Shown: one piece after another, positions 62,019-64,000 of the stretch | Position numbering within the stretch: position 1 is the first letter of the stretch | Layout: each line of letters starts with the position of its first letter | The notes under the pieces: model-generated | Database searches by the model: none | The model's input: only the letters and a program-made list of their open reading frames with translations | What the model was told of the DNA's origin: nothing | NCBI RefSeq assembly: GCF_000002995.4 | Contig: NW_025062479.1 | Span: 1,943,721-2,007,720, forward strand | Direction of reading: 5' to 3' | Origin: Brugia malayi | Lineage: Eukaryota > Nematoda > Chromadorea > Rhabditida > Onchocercidae | DNA length: 64,000 nucleotides | Translations under genes and position numbers: made by a program

Positions 62019-63836
62019 TCATCTGCAGCCTGATTCCTTCCGCGGTGGTACGGGTGGCGGAGCGCATACAGTTATGCTAACTTCAATAGGCTCTGGAAGT
62101 GATACTGATGGTGCTGATTGCTGTGCTGATTGAACATTTACATTTGCAATATGGTCATTTGTTGAAGGATACATTTGCATATCATTTAATAAAGGTGATG
62201 ATGCCGACCTGGGAGCCACATTCGGCAAATTAAGTTGACAGAGATCTATTTCACTGCGATCCACTGGAGAATTACATCTTAGTTTAGACATTCGATCACT
62301 CGATCCACCTTTCATTGACAAATCGTCCTCATCTGAACAATTTAACAATTTGAATGAGATTCCGTTAAAAATAGAGAACTCAGCTGACTTTATTCCAATA
62401 TTTTATTTAACACAATTTTTAGTCGATTAACAAGTTAGGAACCAATTAACATAAGTTTGAAATTTAAAAATTACCATTAATCTCGAAATTATCCGCATTT
62501 CTTAGTTCAATACATTCCATGTTCATATCTTCGTTTACATTTCGCAACACATTATTCATTTCGGCATATTCCAGTTCAGCCCAATTCGGAGTTAACAACT
62601 GAACACTTAAGACAGAATTTCCTATCTTTACTCCATCCAAACTCAAGGCTGCCAAGGCTATATCAGAACTATTGAAAATTAACCACAGTATACCAGTCTC
62701 GATTCTAAAAGTAATTTGAATTACAAGTTCTAAAAACTTTTCAGTTTCATTATAAGAAACAAACTTATAAATTTATTTTATGACTGCAAGGTATTATTTA
62801 AATCGGAGTTAAGAAAAGTAGTAAAACGAGCTTGCTAATGGAAGGCGATATTCCGAGTTGATCAAGTTTTCCGATAACAGGAAGACGCAGTTCCACAGGG
62901 AAACTATCATGATTGCACATTGATACAAGCACGGTTCCATCCAGAGGACCCATTGAACTACAAAAATTATTTACACAGAATCCCAAACAGAAAAGTTACT
63001 AACAAATGTCAAAAGATAAACATTCTTTACAATTTCGTAGCTATAAATTTGTCTTTAGATGTTAAAAGATAAAGAAGTAACATAAAATAAATTCATTTAA
63101 AATCATTTAAGGAAGACATGAATATATTTAAAATCACTTAAGAACAACACATCAATTTTGAAATCGCGAAAGCACACCTGATCACGTCTCTGAAAACCAA
63201 TTCAAACCGTGAAAGGTTGATTTTAAAGGTGTCGACACGAAATAAAGCACAAACCGGTCTATGATCCGAAGTCTTCAGTTCTATCCGATCATAACTAAAA
63301 TAAGTTTTACTATTTTGACAAAATCAACACACGCTCTGGTGAGAAAAAAATCATAACAGAATATTTCAGCAAATTAAAAAAACTCAAAAAATGTAATACT
63401 TTAACAAATGCACAATCTTTTCTCCGTTTGTTTCGCTCCAAAGAATTCGATCTGTCCAGGCAGGAACACGACATTTTTCTGATGTGTCATAATCGTCAGT
63501 AAAGGTGTCGTATTTATAGGTTGGGGCAAAAGTTAACGGTCCCTCCTTGAAATCTTTGAAAATCTGTAAAAGTAATCCCAATCACAAATTATTAATTTAT
63601 AAATACATTTATAAATAATGTCAAAATTTTAGAAATATTCAAAATCTGACTACAAACAAGCAATACTAAATACATACCTCGCCCAAGGCTTTTTGCTGAG
63701 AAAGCTGATCATAACGAGACAATTCCGTTATATTTCCAGATTTTATTGCTGCTTCAGCTTCATTACGTGACAACACTAATCGGTAATTGAAATCGCCTAG
63801 CCAGAATACAACAATATGTGACAAAATGCTACGACC
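62019..63836 (-). CDS. unc-26: Synaptojanin (inositol polyphosphate 5-phosphatase), 3' part only
   Basis: Stop TGA is at 62019-62021; the gene continues beyond the right edge. Exons seen: 63678-63836, 63406-63563, 63178-63294, 62828-62957, 62475-62704, 62019-62332. The 5-phosphatase catalytic domain shows [19 protein letters not shown] and TSDHRPV. It is followed by a [10 protein letters not shown] linker, an RRM-like DUF1866-type segment ([22 protein letters not shown]) and a Ser/Pro-rich tail with PPPVPPRK, a likely SH3 ligand. That order matches synaptojanin, whose Sac1 domain would lie outside the window. By family knowledge it dephosphorylates PI(4,5)P2 during synaptic-vesicle endocytosis and uncoating. 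One join is unresolved: the exon ending at 62828 is phase 0, but the next, starting at 62704, needs two carried bases. A 5-base micro-exon at 62725-62729 would fix it. Introns occupy 63837-64000. Confidence 0.85.
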
Positions 63837-64000
63837 CTAAAATTCCAACATAAAATAAGCATGCTCAGACATTGACTGCTAATATGAGATATCTCCGACT
63901 ACCTTTTCTAACTTGAATCCATTATAAATCAAGATAAGGTGCTAGTAGTTTGTTCGGTTATAATTTCCAGGATGGCAAAAAGCTTATTTGTCAACGATTG

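Overview
This window looks like nuclear DNA from a nematode, most likely a spirurid/filarial-type worm. It is very AT-rich, genes are split into many short exons, introns end mainly in TTTCAG/TTTTAG, and a worm-type phospholipid flippase and a synaptojanin are recognisable. The clade is inferred from gene style and BEL/Pao-type retroelement remnants, not from a diagnostic marker. No rRNA, tRNA, CRISPR or bacterial-type operon was seen.

Layout from left to right. (1) 1-271: last exon of an unidentified plus-strand gene. (2) 3010-15686, minus: one large gene I rebuilt as 36 exons whose phases all agree (1777 codons). It has a USP7-type MATH domain, three QTD motifs, a long coiled coil and a C-terminal CUE-like helical segment, but no protease or RING domain. 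(3) 15.7-27.5 kb: repeat-rich gap with a short coding-like tandem duplication, two related degenerate repeat arrays (18.2-18.8 and 24.5-25.1 kb, same orientation), and between them decayed BEL/Pao fragments in opposite orientations. (4) 27524-36090, minus: a 24-exon gene (about 1213 aa) for a low-complexity, Lys-rich nuclear-type protein. Its C-terminal domain resembles the DUF4211 region of QSER1/PRR12. (5) 36.1-48.4 kb: AT-rich gap with microsatellites, a diverged minisatellite, a CT/GC-rich island and a few orphan coding-like ORFs. (6) 48803-60399, plus: a complete P4-ATPase flippase gene (28 coding exons, about 1538 aa, ATP8B/TAT-2 type) with a non-coding first exon. (7) 62019-63836, minus: the 3' half of a synaptojanin (UNC-26) gene, which runs off the right edge.

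The flippase and synaptojanin genes converge tail to tail and both act on membrane lipids (phospholipid asymmetry; phosphoinositide turnover at synapses). I see no evidence that they are co-regulated. The two large minus-strand genes point the same way and are separated by the retroelement/repeat block.

Exon coordinates come from reading frames, phase bookkeeping and splice consensus. They are not transcript-verified.
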